Below are positions 31,060 through 44,049 of a stretch of DNA of 64,000 bases, piece by piece (the first letter of the stretch is position 1; every line of letters starts with the position of its first letter). The notes beneath the pieces were generated by a model, which had not been told where the DNA came from, ran no database searches, and worked only from the letters and a program-made list of their open reading frames with translations. A program made the position numbers and the translations under genes. Source of the stretch: Prorocentrum cordatum (lineage: Eukaryota > Sar > Dinophyceae > Prorocentrales > Prorocentraceae); the NCBI GenBank assembly GCA_963575745.1, contig CAUYUJ010008113.1, positions 948,320-1,012,319 on the forward strand. The letters run 5' to 3'.

Positions 31060-31980
31060 GATACCATCGGGTTTGGATGAATCGAGAATCTCTGAGATCC
31101 GGCGGCTCTGGGGGATGCCTCGGGCGCCGCGGCCTTCTCAGAGCGTTCCGGGACGCTCTGGGACGGATTTGTCCTCGTCCTAGCCCCGTCCGAGAGTTCA
31201 GCGGGAATCTCAAAATTCGTGTGAACCCCTCCCTCGGGAGTGCGCTCACCAGACCTCTCGCCCCGGATCCCGTGACTCCCCGTAATGTCAGATCGGTCCA
31301 TGGGATTCCAGAACGTCGAGACAGCCCTCCAAATGGCGAAACTGGCAGAATCTTCCCCGACCGTAGCACATCCGCCGACCTCCGCTTACCAGGTTGAAAC
31401 GGCGTGTGAGATATTTGACTGACCCCCATTTCCCTTTCCCCTTCCCCTGGTGTCTGAAATCCCGTTGAAGGGGTTCACGAGCTCCTGCTCCTCCCTCCTC
31501 CTCTTCCTCCTCCTCCTCCTCCTCCTCCTCCTCCTCCTTCGCTGGGCGGGGGTTGGGGGGGATACACGAGCTCCCTGGCCCACCTCCCTGGCCCTCGGAG
31601 CCTCCAAATCCGCCCACCGCGGCCTCCCAGACGCCCAAGACGCCCTCTAAGATGGCTCGAGAATGGCTCTGACGCGCTGAAGATGCCTCTACGCAGACAT
31701 CCAAGAGGGCCTCAGGAAGACACAATGGGCCTGGAAGACGACCAAAGAGGTCCCAAGAGGACCAACAAGGACGATCCCAAGAGGCCAAAAGAGCACATTC
31801 ACATTGTTCCCAACCATCCTGTGGTGTATTGGGTCCTCGCTTTGAAAAGACAGTGTCCCGCGTCCTCCTCCTCCTCCCCTCCTCTTCCTCCTCCCCTTCC
31901 TCGTCCTTCCCCTATCTCTGCCTCTGCCCTCCGCATGTCAACCATATCGGTCCAGCCCTCACATGTTCATACCCCATAAG
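31060..31980. other. Intron sequence, no gene recognised
   Basis: Lies in the 11-kb channel intron. Contains a (CTC)n tract at 31495-31545 and another at 31864-31915, with short CAAGAGG-type repeats at 31685-31790. No convincing protein on either strand. Confidence 0.55.
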
Positions 31981-34090
31981 GGGGCTTCACCGAAGGCCCC
32001 AATGGCAGGCTCCACGTGTGCCCGAACGACCTGGCACACCCCTCACACGTTTCGTCGCCCCGTAGGGAGCTCAACCGAAGGCCCCTGCGGCAGGATCCAC
32101 ATGCGTCCGCCCGACCCACGTCGACACACCCCTCACACGCTTCGTGGCCCCATAGAGACTTCCACCGAAGGCATCAGTGAGACGGTCTATGTGCGCCCTC
32201 CCGACCCATTCCGACACAGCCCTCACATGTTTCGCAACCCCATGGGGAGCTCCATCGAAGGCCCCAGTGGCAGAGTCCACATGCGTCCGCCTGACCCACG
32301 TCGACACATCCCTCACACGTGTCGTGGCCCCATAGGGAGCTCCGTCCGCCCTGCCCATGTCAACGTCGCCCACAACAAGGAGCTCAACCGAGTGCCCCAG
32401 TGGCAGAATCTACATGCGTCCGCCCGACCAACGTCGGCACACCCCTCACACTTATCGCGGCCCCAAGGGAGTTCCACCGAAGGACCCAGTGGGAGTGCCT
32501 ACATGCGTCCGCCCGACCCATTCCAGCACACCCCTCACACGCTCGGTGTGTTCATATAGGGAGCTCCACCGAAGGCCCAAGTGGCAGGGTCCTGCCGACC
32601 CATTTCGGCACGCCCTGCAGCACTCGTTCAGTGGCCCCTCTAAGGAGCTCAATCGAAGGCCCCAGTGGCAGGGTCCACATGCGCCCGAACTACCCATTGC
32701 GGCACACCCCTCACACGCGTCGTACCCCATAAGGAGCTCAACCGAATGCCCCAGAAGGGTCCACATGCGTTCGAACTACCCTTTGCGGCACACCCCTCAC
32801 ACGCGTCGTGCCCCATAAGGAGCTCAACCGAATGCCCCAGTGGCAGTCCATATGCGTCCGCCCGACCCACGTCAACACACCCCTCACATGCTTCGTGGCC
32901 CCAAGGGGGCTCCACCGAAGGCGCCAGTGGGATGGTTGGCATGCGTCCGCCCGACCCATTCTGGCACACCCCGCAGCACACGCTTCGTGGCCCCATTAGG
33001 GAGCTCCACCGAAGGCCCCAACAGCAAGATCCACATGCGTGAGAACGACCCATGCCGGCACTCCCCTCACACGCGTCGTGGCCCAGCAGGGAGCTTCACC
33101 GAAGGCCCCAATGGCAGGCTCCACATGCGCCCGCTCGATCCACGTCGGCACACCCCTCACACGTTTCGTGGCCCCAAGGGAGCTCCACCGAAGGCGCCAG
33201 TGGGAGGATCTACATGCGTCCGCCCGACCCATTTCGGCACACCCCGCAGCACACGCTTCGTGGCCCCAGTAGCGAGCTCCACCGAAGGCCCCAATGGCAG
33301 GGTCCTCATGCGTGAGAACCACCCATGCTGGCACACCCCTCACACGCGTCCCCAATGGGAGGTTCACATGCGTCCGCTCGACCCATTTAGGCACACCCCT
33401 CACACGTGCCGTCGCCCCACAGGTACCTCAACCGAATGCCCCAAGGTGAGGCTCTACATGCGTTCGCCCGACCCACGCTGCACGCTCTTGGTGCGTTCCC
33501 ATAGGGAGCTCCACCGAATGCCCCAGTGGCAGGCTCCACATGCGCCCGAACGACCCAGTTCGGCACACCCCTCACACGTTTCGTCGCCCCGTGGGGAGCT
33601 CCGCCGAAGGCGCCAGTGGGAGGATCTACATGCGTCCGCCCGACCCATTTCGGCACACCCCTCACACGCTTCGTGGCCCGATAGAGAGTTCCACCGAAGG
33701 CCTCAGTGAGACGGTCTATGTGCGTCCGCCCCTCTTATTTCGGCACACCACTCATACGCTTCGTGGTCCAATAGGGATCTCCACCGAAGGCCCCAGTATT
33801 CATGCGTCAGCCCGACCCACGCCAACACACCTCTCACACGTTTCGTCCGCCCACAGGAAGCTCCACCGAAGGCCCCAATGAGAGGATCAACATGTTCCCG
33901 CCCGACCATCTCGGTACACCCCTCAAAAGCTTCGTGGCCCCATAAGAAATTCCACCGAAGGCCCCAGTGGGAGGGTCCACATGCGTCCGCCCGACAGGGA
34001 GCGTCCACCCGTTTCAGCGTCGTCCCACAGGGAGCTTCACCGAAGGCCGCAGTGGAGGGTCCGCATGCGTCCGCCCGACCCATGTGGCCA
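31980..34090 (+). repeat. ~90-bp tandem repeat array
   Basis: About 23 units with core GGGAGCTCCACCGAAGGCCC, then CAGTGGCAGGGTCCACATGC, GTCCGCCCGACCCACGTCGG and CACACCCCTCACACG-TTCGTGGCCCC. Core positions at 32072, 32162, 32252, 32474 and 32566 give a 90-92-bp spacing, with truncated units near 32340 and 33400. All three frames are used in turn, so it is not coding. It lies in the channel intron. Confidence 0.92.
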
Positions 34091-34261
34091 ATATAAAGCT
34101 CCACAACTGCGTCACTCACAGATGGCATATGATTGGCCCCTTCGCCAGGATATTTGCCCCTATAGTATAAGACGAGCTTCGTGTTACTCCCCATGTCCTA
34201 AGGATGGGGTTCTTGTTATTACTCCGACCGCGCCGAGCACGGGACCCCCAGATATCCTTCT

Positions 34262-35669
<1,408 letters not shown>

Positions 35670-35699
35670 CCGCACCAGCATCTTCTGTTTTAGGAACAA

Positions 35700-36345
35700 G
35701 TGTTGGGGATGTCTCGGGAGAGGCGCTGGTGCCGGCGCCCTCAAGTGGAAGCGGGGGGCGCCAGGCGGTATTGCACTGGCCCATTCACGCCCAGATCGTG
35801 GGGATGTCTCAGGTGGTTTCCCTGTTGCGTGCCCAAGATCCTGTGGTTTTGCAGCAGGTTGTGAGGATGTCCCAGGCGAGGCGCTGGTTTCAGCACTCCC
35901 CAGGGGGGAGGGCAGCCAGGGGGTATTGCACGGGCCAGTTCGCGCTCAAATTGTGCGTATGGTTCAAGCTGCTTGCCTGTTTGCGCCCCCAACACCCGCT
36001 GCTTTCGGAACAGGTGTTGAAGCTGTCTAGGGCGAGGCGCTTATTTTCGCATCCCCGGGGGGGTGGGGGCGTCAGGAGGGTATCTCACGGGCCCGTTCGC
36101 GCCCAGCCAGATTGCGGGGATGTCTCGAGCGGCTTGCCTGTTTGCGCCCTCAACAACCCCCGCTTTCGGAACAGAGTTTGAGGATGTCTCGGGCGAGGCG
36201 CTGGTGGTCGCACCCCAGGGAGGTCCAGATTGCGAGGATGTATCTGGCGGTTTGCATGTTTTGGTGGCTAAACTCGCCTGCGTTCAGAGAAGGGTCTGAG
36301 GACGTCTCGGGTCAGGCTCTCCCCAGGGGGCCCCATGAGACCCCA
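35700..36345 (+). repeat. ~150-bp tandem repeat, block 1
   Basis: About four diverged units with GAGGATGTCTCGGGCGAGGC, GCTGGT-TCAGCACCCC, then CACGGGCCCGTTCGCGCCCA and TGCCCAACACCC-GCTTTCGG. It is the same family as 37865-38570. Confidence 0.88.
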
Positions 36346-36349
36346 TAAA

Positions 36350-36930
36350 ACCCCAAGATGCTCCAGGAAGACCCAGGAAGCCCCAGGAGGCCACAGGAGT
36401 TGCTCCGATCACATGGTTTTTCACGTATGTTCCTGCAGCTGTGGCTTCTCCTGGTGTGCGAATCCGTGGTATTGTACGTCTGGTCCTACATGATGCCCAT
36501 TTCAGGTGGCTCTAATCGTATGTGGTTTCCGTGTTCCTATATAGTGGGCTTCTCCTGGGGCACGAACCGTTTGTGCGTTACGTGTTCCCCTATAGAATGT
36601 CACTCCCATGCTGCTCCAATCCTACGTCTTTTACATTTGTTGCTGTAGATCGGGCATCCCCTGGGGTACGTGTCCTCCCCAGGAGGCCCCAGGAGGCTCC
36701 AGGAGGCTCCAGGATGCATCAGGAAGTCACAGGAGGCACCAGGAAGCCCCAAGAAGCGACAAGAGGCCTCAAGAAGTTCAAGGATGCCTCAGGAGGCCGC
36801 AGGACACCACAGAATACCCCAGGAGGCCCCAGGAGGCCCCACGAGGCCCGAGGAGGCACCAGGAGGCCCCACGAGGCCCCAAGTGGCCCTAGGAGGCCTC
36901 AGGAAGCCCCAGGAGCGGCTCCATTCCTAC
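36350..36930 (+). repeat. CCAGGAGGCC repeats with ~65-bp interspersed units
   Basis: 36350-36400 and 36670-36920 are CCCAGGAGGCCCCAGGAGG units of 9-12 bp. Between and after them (36410-36660, 36925-37080) are diverged copies of a unit with GTTTACGTATGTTCATATAG and TTCTCCTGGGGCACGAA. Confidence 0.75.
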
Positions 36931-37204
36931 TTGTGTTACGTCTGTTGATATAGATTGGGGCCCTCCTGGGGCACGAATCATTCGTGGTTTACGTATGTTC
37001 ATATAGATTACTCATCTCCTGTGGCTCCAATCCTAAATGGTTTATGCATGTTCCTACAAGTTTGGCCTCTCCTATCCGTGACGTGGCTGGCCGTATCACG
37101 GTCCGGCCACTGCATGAGATCTTCTGGGACAACCAACGAAGCGCAAGGGCTTCGCACGGCGTTTGCATGAGCATCCCTATTCCTTGCTTCACCATGGAGG
37201 GAGG

Positions 37205-37864
37205 GATCGCGTAGCCATGTCGAATCAGTCGCGCTCAGTCATGCTCAGGCCACAGACGTGCAAACACACTCATCCCTGGGCTTAGACATACTCAGACTCA
37301 TGCGCACAGACCCACTCGTACGACTGAGGCTCATTCACACTCCAACTCATTCACACTTATATTCACTCACAGTCTGGAACACTCTCCCAAGCCCGAGACA
37401 ACACTCACTCCCAGTCTCATTCACATTTAAATTCACAAGCCCGCTTATATTCGAAAACTCTTACGTCTAGACAATCACGGCCGAACGGTCCATGCACCTA
37501 GATGCACCTATGGGGGGCTCCACGCAGTAAATAATTACTCGCACACCTCTGGACCTTGCTCCTCCTTCTCCAGCTCCCCCTCACTTAGATTTACTCAGAT
37601 CAACTCAAAGACTCATATCCAGACCCACTCGCACTCAGACTCACTCACACTCAGACTCACTCACCCTTAACACTACATTCAGACTCACTCAAGCCTCAGA
37701 CTCACTCACATTCAGACTCACTCACACTCACACTCACTAATACTCACACTCACCATCCCTCCTCTTCCTCGGCTCACCCACCAGTCAGACTCACTCAAAT
37801 TCACACTCACGATCGCTCCTCTTCCTAGTTCCAACTCGCTCATTTCAATCACTCACACACAGAC
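37205..37864 (+). repeat. ACTCACACTCAG short repeats, block 1
   Basis: Degenerate 6-12-bp units ACTCAGACTCACTCACAC through most of 37260-37860. No gene. Confidence 0.8.
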
Positions 37865-38570
37865 GCTGAGTTCAGCACCCCAAGGGGCAGGGGGTATTTC
37901 ACTGGCCGTTCGTGCCCAGATTGCGGGGATGTCTCAAGCGGCTTGCCAGCTTGCGTGCCAAACACCCTCTGCTTTCAGAGCAGCTTGTGAGGATGTCTCA
38001 GGCGAGGCGCTGGCTTCAGCACCCCACGGGGCGCCGCCAAGGGGTATTTCACGGGCCCGTTCGCTCCCAAATGTTGCCGATGTCTCAAGCGGTTTGCACG
38101 TTTGCGTGCCCAACATCCTCCGCTTTCGGACCAGCTTGTGAAGATGTCTCAGGCGAGGCGCTGGTTTCAGCACCCCAAGGGGGAGCCGCTAAAGAGTGTT
38201 TTACGGGCCCGTTCGCGCCCAGATTGCAGGGATGTCTCATGCGGATTGCTTATTTGCGTGCCCAACACCCTCTGCTTTCGGACCAGCTTGTGAGGATGTC
38301 TCAGGCGAGGCGCTGGCTTCAGCACCCCAAGGGGGAGCCGCCAGGGGTTATTTCACGAGCCGGTCGCGCCCAGATTGCGGGGATGTCTCAAAAAGTGTAC
38401 GCGTTTGCGTGCCCAACACCCTCTGCTTTCGGAGCAGCTTGTGAGGATGTCTCAGGCGAGGCGCTGGCTTCAGCACCCCACGGGGGAGCCGCCAAGGGGT
38501 ATTTCACAGGCCTGTTCGCGCCCAAATGTTGCCGATGTCTCAGGCGGTTTGCCTGCTTTGGCACCGAGGC
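37865..38570 (+). repeat. ~152-bp tandem repeat, block 2
   Basis: Units anchored at CTTTCGGACCAGCTTGTGAG near 37972, 38122, 38275 and 38427 (150-153-bp spacing), each with GATGTCTCAGGCGAGGCGCT and GCCCGTTCGCGCCCAGATTG. It is the same family as 35700-36345, separated from it by unrelated repeats. Confidence 0.92.
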
Positions 38571-38574
38571 TAGA

Positions 38575-39215
38575 TGCCTCTGGACCTCACTCATTCACTC
38601 ACCTGCTCCTGCTTCTGCCCCTCCTCACTCAGACGCATTCACACTCAGCCGTACTCAACAGCACCTCGTCCTCACGCAGTCTCCTTGACAGTCAGACATC
38701 TTCATACTCAGATACTCAGGTCTCACTCATGCCCAAACTCGCTCAGATTTACCCTCACTCACAGTCGAACTCATTCACTCTCAGGCGCGCTCTCACTCAG
38801 ACTACACACACTCAGACTCACTCACACACAGATTCACCCACCCTGAGATTCGCTCATTCTCAAACTCACCCGTACGTAGACTCATACTCACCATCCCCAT
38901 ACTCCGACTCACTCGTACTCAGGCTAACTGATACTCAGACTCACTCAAACTCAGACTAACCTAACCCACCCTCAGACTCACTCATACTCACACTCACTCG
39001 TACTCAGACTGACTCATACTCAGACTCATACTCATACTCCCTCACGCTTAAACTTGCCCACACTCAAACTCACTCGCACTCAAACTCATTCCTACTCAGA
39101 CTTACGTGAAAATACCCAATCATACTCAGACTCAGACTCAATCATACTCAAACTCAATGATACCTGGGCTCACTCACACTCAGACTCACGCACACATAAT
39201 CTGCCCCCTCACACT
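38575..39215 (+). repeat. ACTCACACTCAG short repeats, block 2
   Basis: Same family as 37205-37864. The order tandem-unit block then ACTCAG block is itself repeated (35.7-37.86 and 37.87-39.2 kb), pointing to segmental duplication. Confidence 0.8.
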
Positions 39216-39484
39216 CAGATTCCTTATCTTTTCTCTTTTGGTTGTCCAATGCTCCCTCGCTCTTTTGCCTGTGCTTCCCACATCTCTCCTCAAAGATGCC
39301 CAGAGGAGGAGGACGTCACCGAAGCCGTCGCTGTCGTTGTCGTTGTCGCGCCCGTCTTCTACGCGGACTCGCTCTCACACCCACATGCTCACAGACAGAG
39401 ATCCTCAGCGAGACGTGGCAAGAGTATGAGATGCACATATAGGGATGTCCGCGTCGAGAAATGTCTTTAGAGTTTCGCATTCCC

Positions 39485-39850
39485 GCCATTTCAGGGTTCT
39501 GAACCCCGAGACGGCCCGAGAAGCCCCACAGGTTGGCCCAAGACGGCTGAAGATGGTTCTGAGAGAGCCCGCAGATGGCCCCAAGAGGGCTCCAAGATGG
39601 CCCAGCAGGACCCCAAGACGGCTCAAGAGGCCCTCAAGATGGGTCCAAGCGGGGCCGGAGAAGCCCACGAGGATGATTTCGCAGGAGGCTCCGGGAGCCC
39701 TCCCCCACAATGTGGCTCCGACGACGCCCCCCATGCCCCAGATAGGAGCCCTCAGAGGGCCCCAAAACGGACCCTGGAGCCGCGAAAAGGCTCCCATGAG
39801 GCCGCCGCCGAGGCCTCGAAGAGGCTCCCAAGAAGCCCCATACCAGACGC
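39485..39850 (+). repeat. CAAGACGGCTCAAGAGGCCC repeats
   Basis: A short block of the AAGACGG family (see 44560-47350). It is followed by an A-run at 39876-39887. Confidence 0.75.
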
Positions 39851-39889
39851 GGAGGACGAGGGGTACAAAACAAAAAAAAAAAAACTATA

Positions 39890-41215
39890 CGCAAGCAACA
39901 CGACGGGAAACGGGAAACAGCACATACAACATCGAAAGCCGCCCATATTCTCTTCTCGGAGTTGACGGAATGCCGCAAGCCTCTTGAATAATGTTGGAAA
40001 CGCTCATTTACCCATCTGCCACATCATACCGAGCATCAGCCATGCCCCTAACCAGCACTGCATCTGCCATAGTGCGCACTACCACATGTGTCTCTTAGGC
40101 CGTAACTCGGGGCACAGAACCACGGGAGGCCTATCGGAGCGACAACACTGTCCTGAAACTCCAGGCCAGCAAATCCATCGAAACGGACGGATCATTCCTC
40201 GTGCGAGGATGGTGGGGGAAGAACGGGCGGAGGAGGCGGAGGAATGACGGGTACAGACGTAGGGGGGGGGGCTGGGAGGAAGTGCAAGGGGACGGGGAGC
40301 GGGAAATACGGGGAGGGGGCCCTCGACAGCGAATCCGCGTGGTCCTGGGCGGAGTGGGCCATTGGGTCCATCTCGGCGATCGCTGGGCGAGTGCAGGTCG
40401 ATGCGTCCCCCCCTGAGCCCATCCCCCCACTCTCTTGCCACTCAGGGGGGGAGAGGAAAGCGGCGAGGTTTGCTCCGCCCTGCCCCAAGCGGCGCCAGGC
40501 GAAGAAGTCGCAGCAGGCGCGCGATGCGGAAGACGGTGGTATCCGCCGAGGCTCTCTCCTCCACAAGCCCGCCAACCCCCTCCTGGAGGTGTCCTCCCCC
40601 TTGATGCTGTTGAAAGAAGACACATGTTTGCACCATTTCGGGTTGCGCTGCGAATCGGATGGCACTGCTGCTCCCCCGCGCCCCCGACTTTCAGATTAGT
40701 AGTTGTGACATCTCCTGGGGCCCGTCGAACAACAAAAGAAGATACATCCCATTTCAGCGTGCGCGTCCGCTCTCAATGTTAAGGTCGGGGACGGGGGGGT
40801 CGTATCACCAGTTGTCGTGCCGTCCAGGTGGTGCAAACTTGTTTCTTTCAACCGTGGCAGCACCGAAGCAAGGTCAGCGCATCCCGCGGAGGAGACCGAG
40901 CGCCTGAGGAGGTGGCCCAGGGTGGGATGGGAGCAAAGACCAGCCTGGCAACTGAGCCTCAAGACAAAACCTTCAGGGGGCGCCGCTGCGGCCCTCGCGA
41001 GCCACCGAAAGCCTGAACTATACCAGAAAGGAAAGGTTGAAGCACACTTCCCTCAATGTCTGCCCTCGAAATAATCGATGTATCATTTGCCGCCCCTGAT
41101 CTTGCGGTGCTTGCAGAGCCCCTTCCTACGTTGGCATACCTTCCCACTGCCCTTGCGCACGCGCTCGCAGAAGAAGCGCTACAGCGAGCAGCACGAGCAA
41201 TCGCAGCCCTAACGC
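39890..41215. other. Intron sequence, no gene assigned
   Basis: Unique-looking GC-rich sequence in the channel intron. A short minus-strand frame at 41178-41080 reads FFCERVRKGSGKVCQRRKG then LCKHRKIRGGK and stop, preceded by a stop; it has a Cys/His-rich basic look and might be an exon of something else, but nothing supports a product. The S4 beginning of the channel was searched for here and not found. Confidence 0.4.
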
Positions 41216-41217
<2 letters not shown>

Positions 41218-41282
<65 letters not shown>

Positions 41283-41293
41283 ACGCACACGCA
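41218..41293. repeat. (CA)n microsatellite
   Basis: About 54 bp of pure CA followed by ACGCACACGC variants. Confidence 0.97.
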
Positions 41294-41601
41294 CATCGCT
41301 CCTTTGCCTTGATGGGGAAACTGGGCCAGGTCAGCGTTGACCAAACGCCGGCCCCGCCCAACTATCACATTGAGCTCAAAACAGATGCAGGTGAACCTCT
41401 GTGGTCTGACTGCCTCCATCGCTCTGCCCCCATATACCTCGGCCTCTGTCTCGGCGAACATTCTGCCCCCTACCTCGGAGGCTTCCCTTCAGACTTCACC
41501 CGATGCCCTCTGCACCCCCAAGTTCCCTGGGAATCTTCGCAGAGCTCGCCCAAACACTCCGATTACGTCTCCTCCAGGAAATAGGCGGAATGGCGGGTGA
41601 C

Positions 41602-41905
41602 CAGTGTATTGGAGCGTCTCGCCGAGGGTCTCGACGAGCCAGCCGGCAACCACTACCATGTCGAACAAATTCCACGCATTGCAGAAAAACCTCAAACGCA
41701 ATACCATGATTTTGAGAGTCATTTCGATAGTGAATATGACACCGAAGAAAAAACCAAGACCCTCAAATAGATACGTGGCCCCAGGCCACGGGTCAGGATT
41801 ATGGTAGAACCCGTAGTTGAGAGAGCTGCCCAGCTTAAGACCCTGGTGCTGGATCTCGAACGCCATCTGGATGCCATTCAGTATAATAGCGATACCAATG
41901 GCGAC
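41602..41905 (-). CDS. Voltage-gated cation channel, exon with S1-S3
   Basis: Minus frame beginning at 41905 after AG (41907-41906): S1 VAIGIAIILNGIQMAFEIQ, a loop with NYGFYHNPDPWPG, S2 YLFEGLGFFFGVIFTIEMTL (charge-transfer acidic residue in IEMTLK) and S3 AWNLFDMVVVAGWLVETLG. It ends near 41602 before a GT at 41601-41600. The order S1-S3, S4-S6, EF-hand along the minus strand matches the exons at 30.1-30.5 and 28.5-28.8 kb, so these are one gene with an 11.1-kb intron. The N-terminal exon(s) and the start of S4 are missing. Confidence 0.85.
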
Positions 41906-41909
41906 CTCG

Positions 41910-42230
41910 GGAAACCACCGAAGTCGGGCGCACGCTAACATGGATTGCGGATCCGTGGATCTGGCGCGTGGGTACCAGATCCACGGATCGGGGAACGTGC
42001 CCCCTGAAACATGAGGTCATTGCCGCCTGACTTGACGACGGAGCTCGCCGAAGCTGCATGGAAGCTGGGCCCGTCGCTGATCCCGTGCCTGAGTGCATGC
42101 CTGCGCCTCCCCGAAGGCGGTGCGCCCATACCCGACTGCCGCTCGCCCTCCCCGTACCCCCAGGACGAGGGGAGCGGGAGCGCAGCAGCAGCGGATCGGC
42201 AGGCGGACAAGGAAACATCGGCGGCGCACC
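41910..42230. other. No gene recognised; small inverted repeat
   Basis: GATCCGTGGATCTGG and CCAGATCCACGGATC at about 41950-41990 form a strong 15-bp inverted repeat with a 10-nt loop, just upstream (minus sense) of the S1-S3 exon. The remainder is GC-rich and unassigned. Confidence 0.6.
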
Positions 42231-42658
42231 CTGGGGGGATGTTCGGGGTTCTCTTGCGCCTTCGTCGGTTCTGGTCGGTTTTCTGGCCTCGGGGTGCTGC
42301 CCAGCAGCTGCGCCTCGTCGAGAGCGCTCGGGCGGGGCCCGAAGCTCGACTCGTACTGAACAACCGCCGGAGGCCCGAGTTGTGACCCTAAAAGTCAGAC
42401 TCGGCGGCGTGCCCAGAGGAGGAGGAGGAGGAGGAGGAGGAGGAGAAGGAAGAGGAGGAGGAAGATACAGGGGAGGGCTTCCTCAGAAGGCTCAGAGGGC
42501 CTCTGGCCTTCCGAGAAGTCTTCTGAGCCTTCTGCGAAGCCCCGCCGCCCTCTGAGAAGGCCCGTCCCCTCCCTCCCCTCTCCCCACTCGGCGCGTCGCC
42601 GAAATAGAGGGAGGGGGAGGAGCTTGGGCTCCGGAGCCTCGAAATGGGTGCTGCCCAC

Positions 42659-42794
42659 GAAGTCGTCCCAGCTAGCCATCGGGGTGGTGGAGCCAGAGAC
42701 CGCGAACAGCTTCGAGGAGATCCTCCACATGACCTTCTTGTGGAAGCTCTCGCCACCGTGCGACATGCTGTCCTGGAGACTCGGCAGCGATTCC
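42659..42794 (-). CDS. Possible upstream exon, product unknown
   Basis: Minus frame ESLPSLQDSMSHGGESFHKK, then VMWRISSKLFAVSG and TTPMASWDDF looks like ordinary protein in a region of repeats. It is bounded by AAGAG upstream and by a GT at 42658-42657. It lies 0.75 kb upstream of the S1-S3 exon on the same strand, so it might be an N-terminal channel exon, but there is no motif to confirm this. Confidence 0.35.
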
Positions 42795-42799
42795 CTCTT

Positions 42800-43690
42800 C
42801 AAGAATGGCCCGAGGAGGGGACTGAAGAAGAAAGGGGCTGGACGGAGGAGGGGAATGAGAAAGGAAAAGGAGGAGGGGGAGGAAGAGGGCGAGACCGTCA
42901 CCACTTGCCAAGAAGATGGGTGACGAGAAGGAAAAGGCTAGAGGAGAGCACCGTGCAGAGAGAGGGCCAGGACAAGGATGAGCAGCAGCAGCCGCAGCTG
43001 AGACGAGGACGTGGGAGGAGAACGAGGAAGACGAGGAGGGCATATACCGCACAACTCTTGAACTTAGCACAACTCGTCGCTGCGCTCAGCACCCAAGTCA
43101 TGAATCTCGAGGCTTGTGCCAAGGACGTGAGGGACGCCATGAGGGAGACATCCTGGGAGCGAAATCCGCCAAGAGAAAGTACTTCCTGTCATGGCGTGGA
43201 GAAACTGTTGGACCAACAGTGCTCCAGGTGTCAGTGCGCGATGGCCCGCAACGCACCTTTACAGAGGTCTGCACTGAGAACCGCTCAGACCAGCTAAGTA
43301 GCCCGCCCCTCCAGGTGGCAGCACACACTAGCCATCAGCGCATCCCTCACAAGGGAGCATGAGCTGCATAGCCGTGCGGACCAACAGAGCTGCCTCGTTC
43401 TGCCAAGAGGCAGTGTGCGTTTGCCCTGGACGCACCGTTCTCAGTGCAGCGTTGGTGCATCGGCCTGACCCACTGGGCCGCCTCCCCCCACGTGGAGAGG
43501 CTAGACTACACCGCCCTCTGCTCACGAATGTCGACACTCGCTGCAGGCAAAACGACAACCGCGAGGCAGAAATCCTACAGCATAGATGAGCCCGTAGCGC
43601 CCCGCGTTGCCGACGCTCCCGGCTCCCCTACTAATAGAACCTGTGCCTGTGCCGCCACTTCCGCCGCTTCCGCCAACGGATCGGCCGCGA
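42800..43690. other. No gene recognised
   Basis: Purine-rich 42830-43030, then mixed sequence. Two stretches, about 43195-43290 and 43375-43480, share ACCAACAG, CAGTGTGCG-like and GCACCGTTCTCAGTG-like pieces in the same order, perhaps an old duplication. Confidence 0.45.
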
Positions 43691-44049
43691 AGGCACCAGG
43701 ATTCGGCGGCACGCCCAGGGGGGGAAAGTCTACACGCTCTGGCGTGCTCGTCGGTTTCCAAAGGTTTTCCAGCCTTGAAGGCCTCTCCAGCAGCTGCGCC
43801 TCGCCGAGACCGTCCCTGGGGGTACCCGAATCGTCCCGAACAGCTGCCGGGAGCCCAAGCTAGGACTCCCGAAGGCCTGCCGCCGCGCGGGGGGGGGAAG
43901 GGGGCGGGCCTGCTCGAAGGCTCCAACGGCCTCTGCCTCTGGTCTTCTGCGGAGCTTCCTGGGCCTTCTCCGAAGCCTCGCCGTCCTCCGAGAAGGCCTG
44001 CCCTTCTCTCTTCCCCCCTCCGCGCGCCGCCGAGTCTGGTAAATGCTGG

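Noticed and set aside
31963-33709. Frames such as RELHRRPQWQGPHASARP repeated every ~30 residues
   Set aside because: The 90-92-bp array switches frame between units; the peptide only reflects the DNA repeat.
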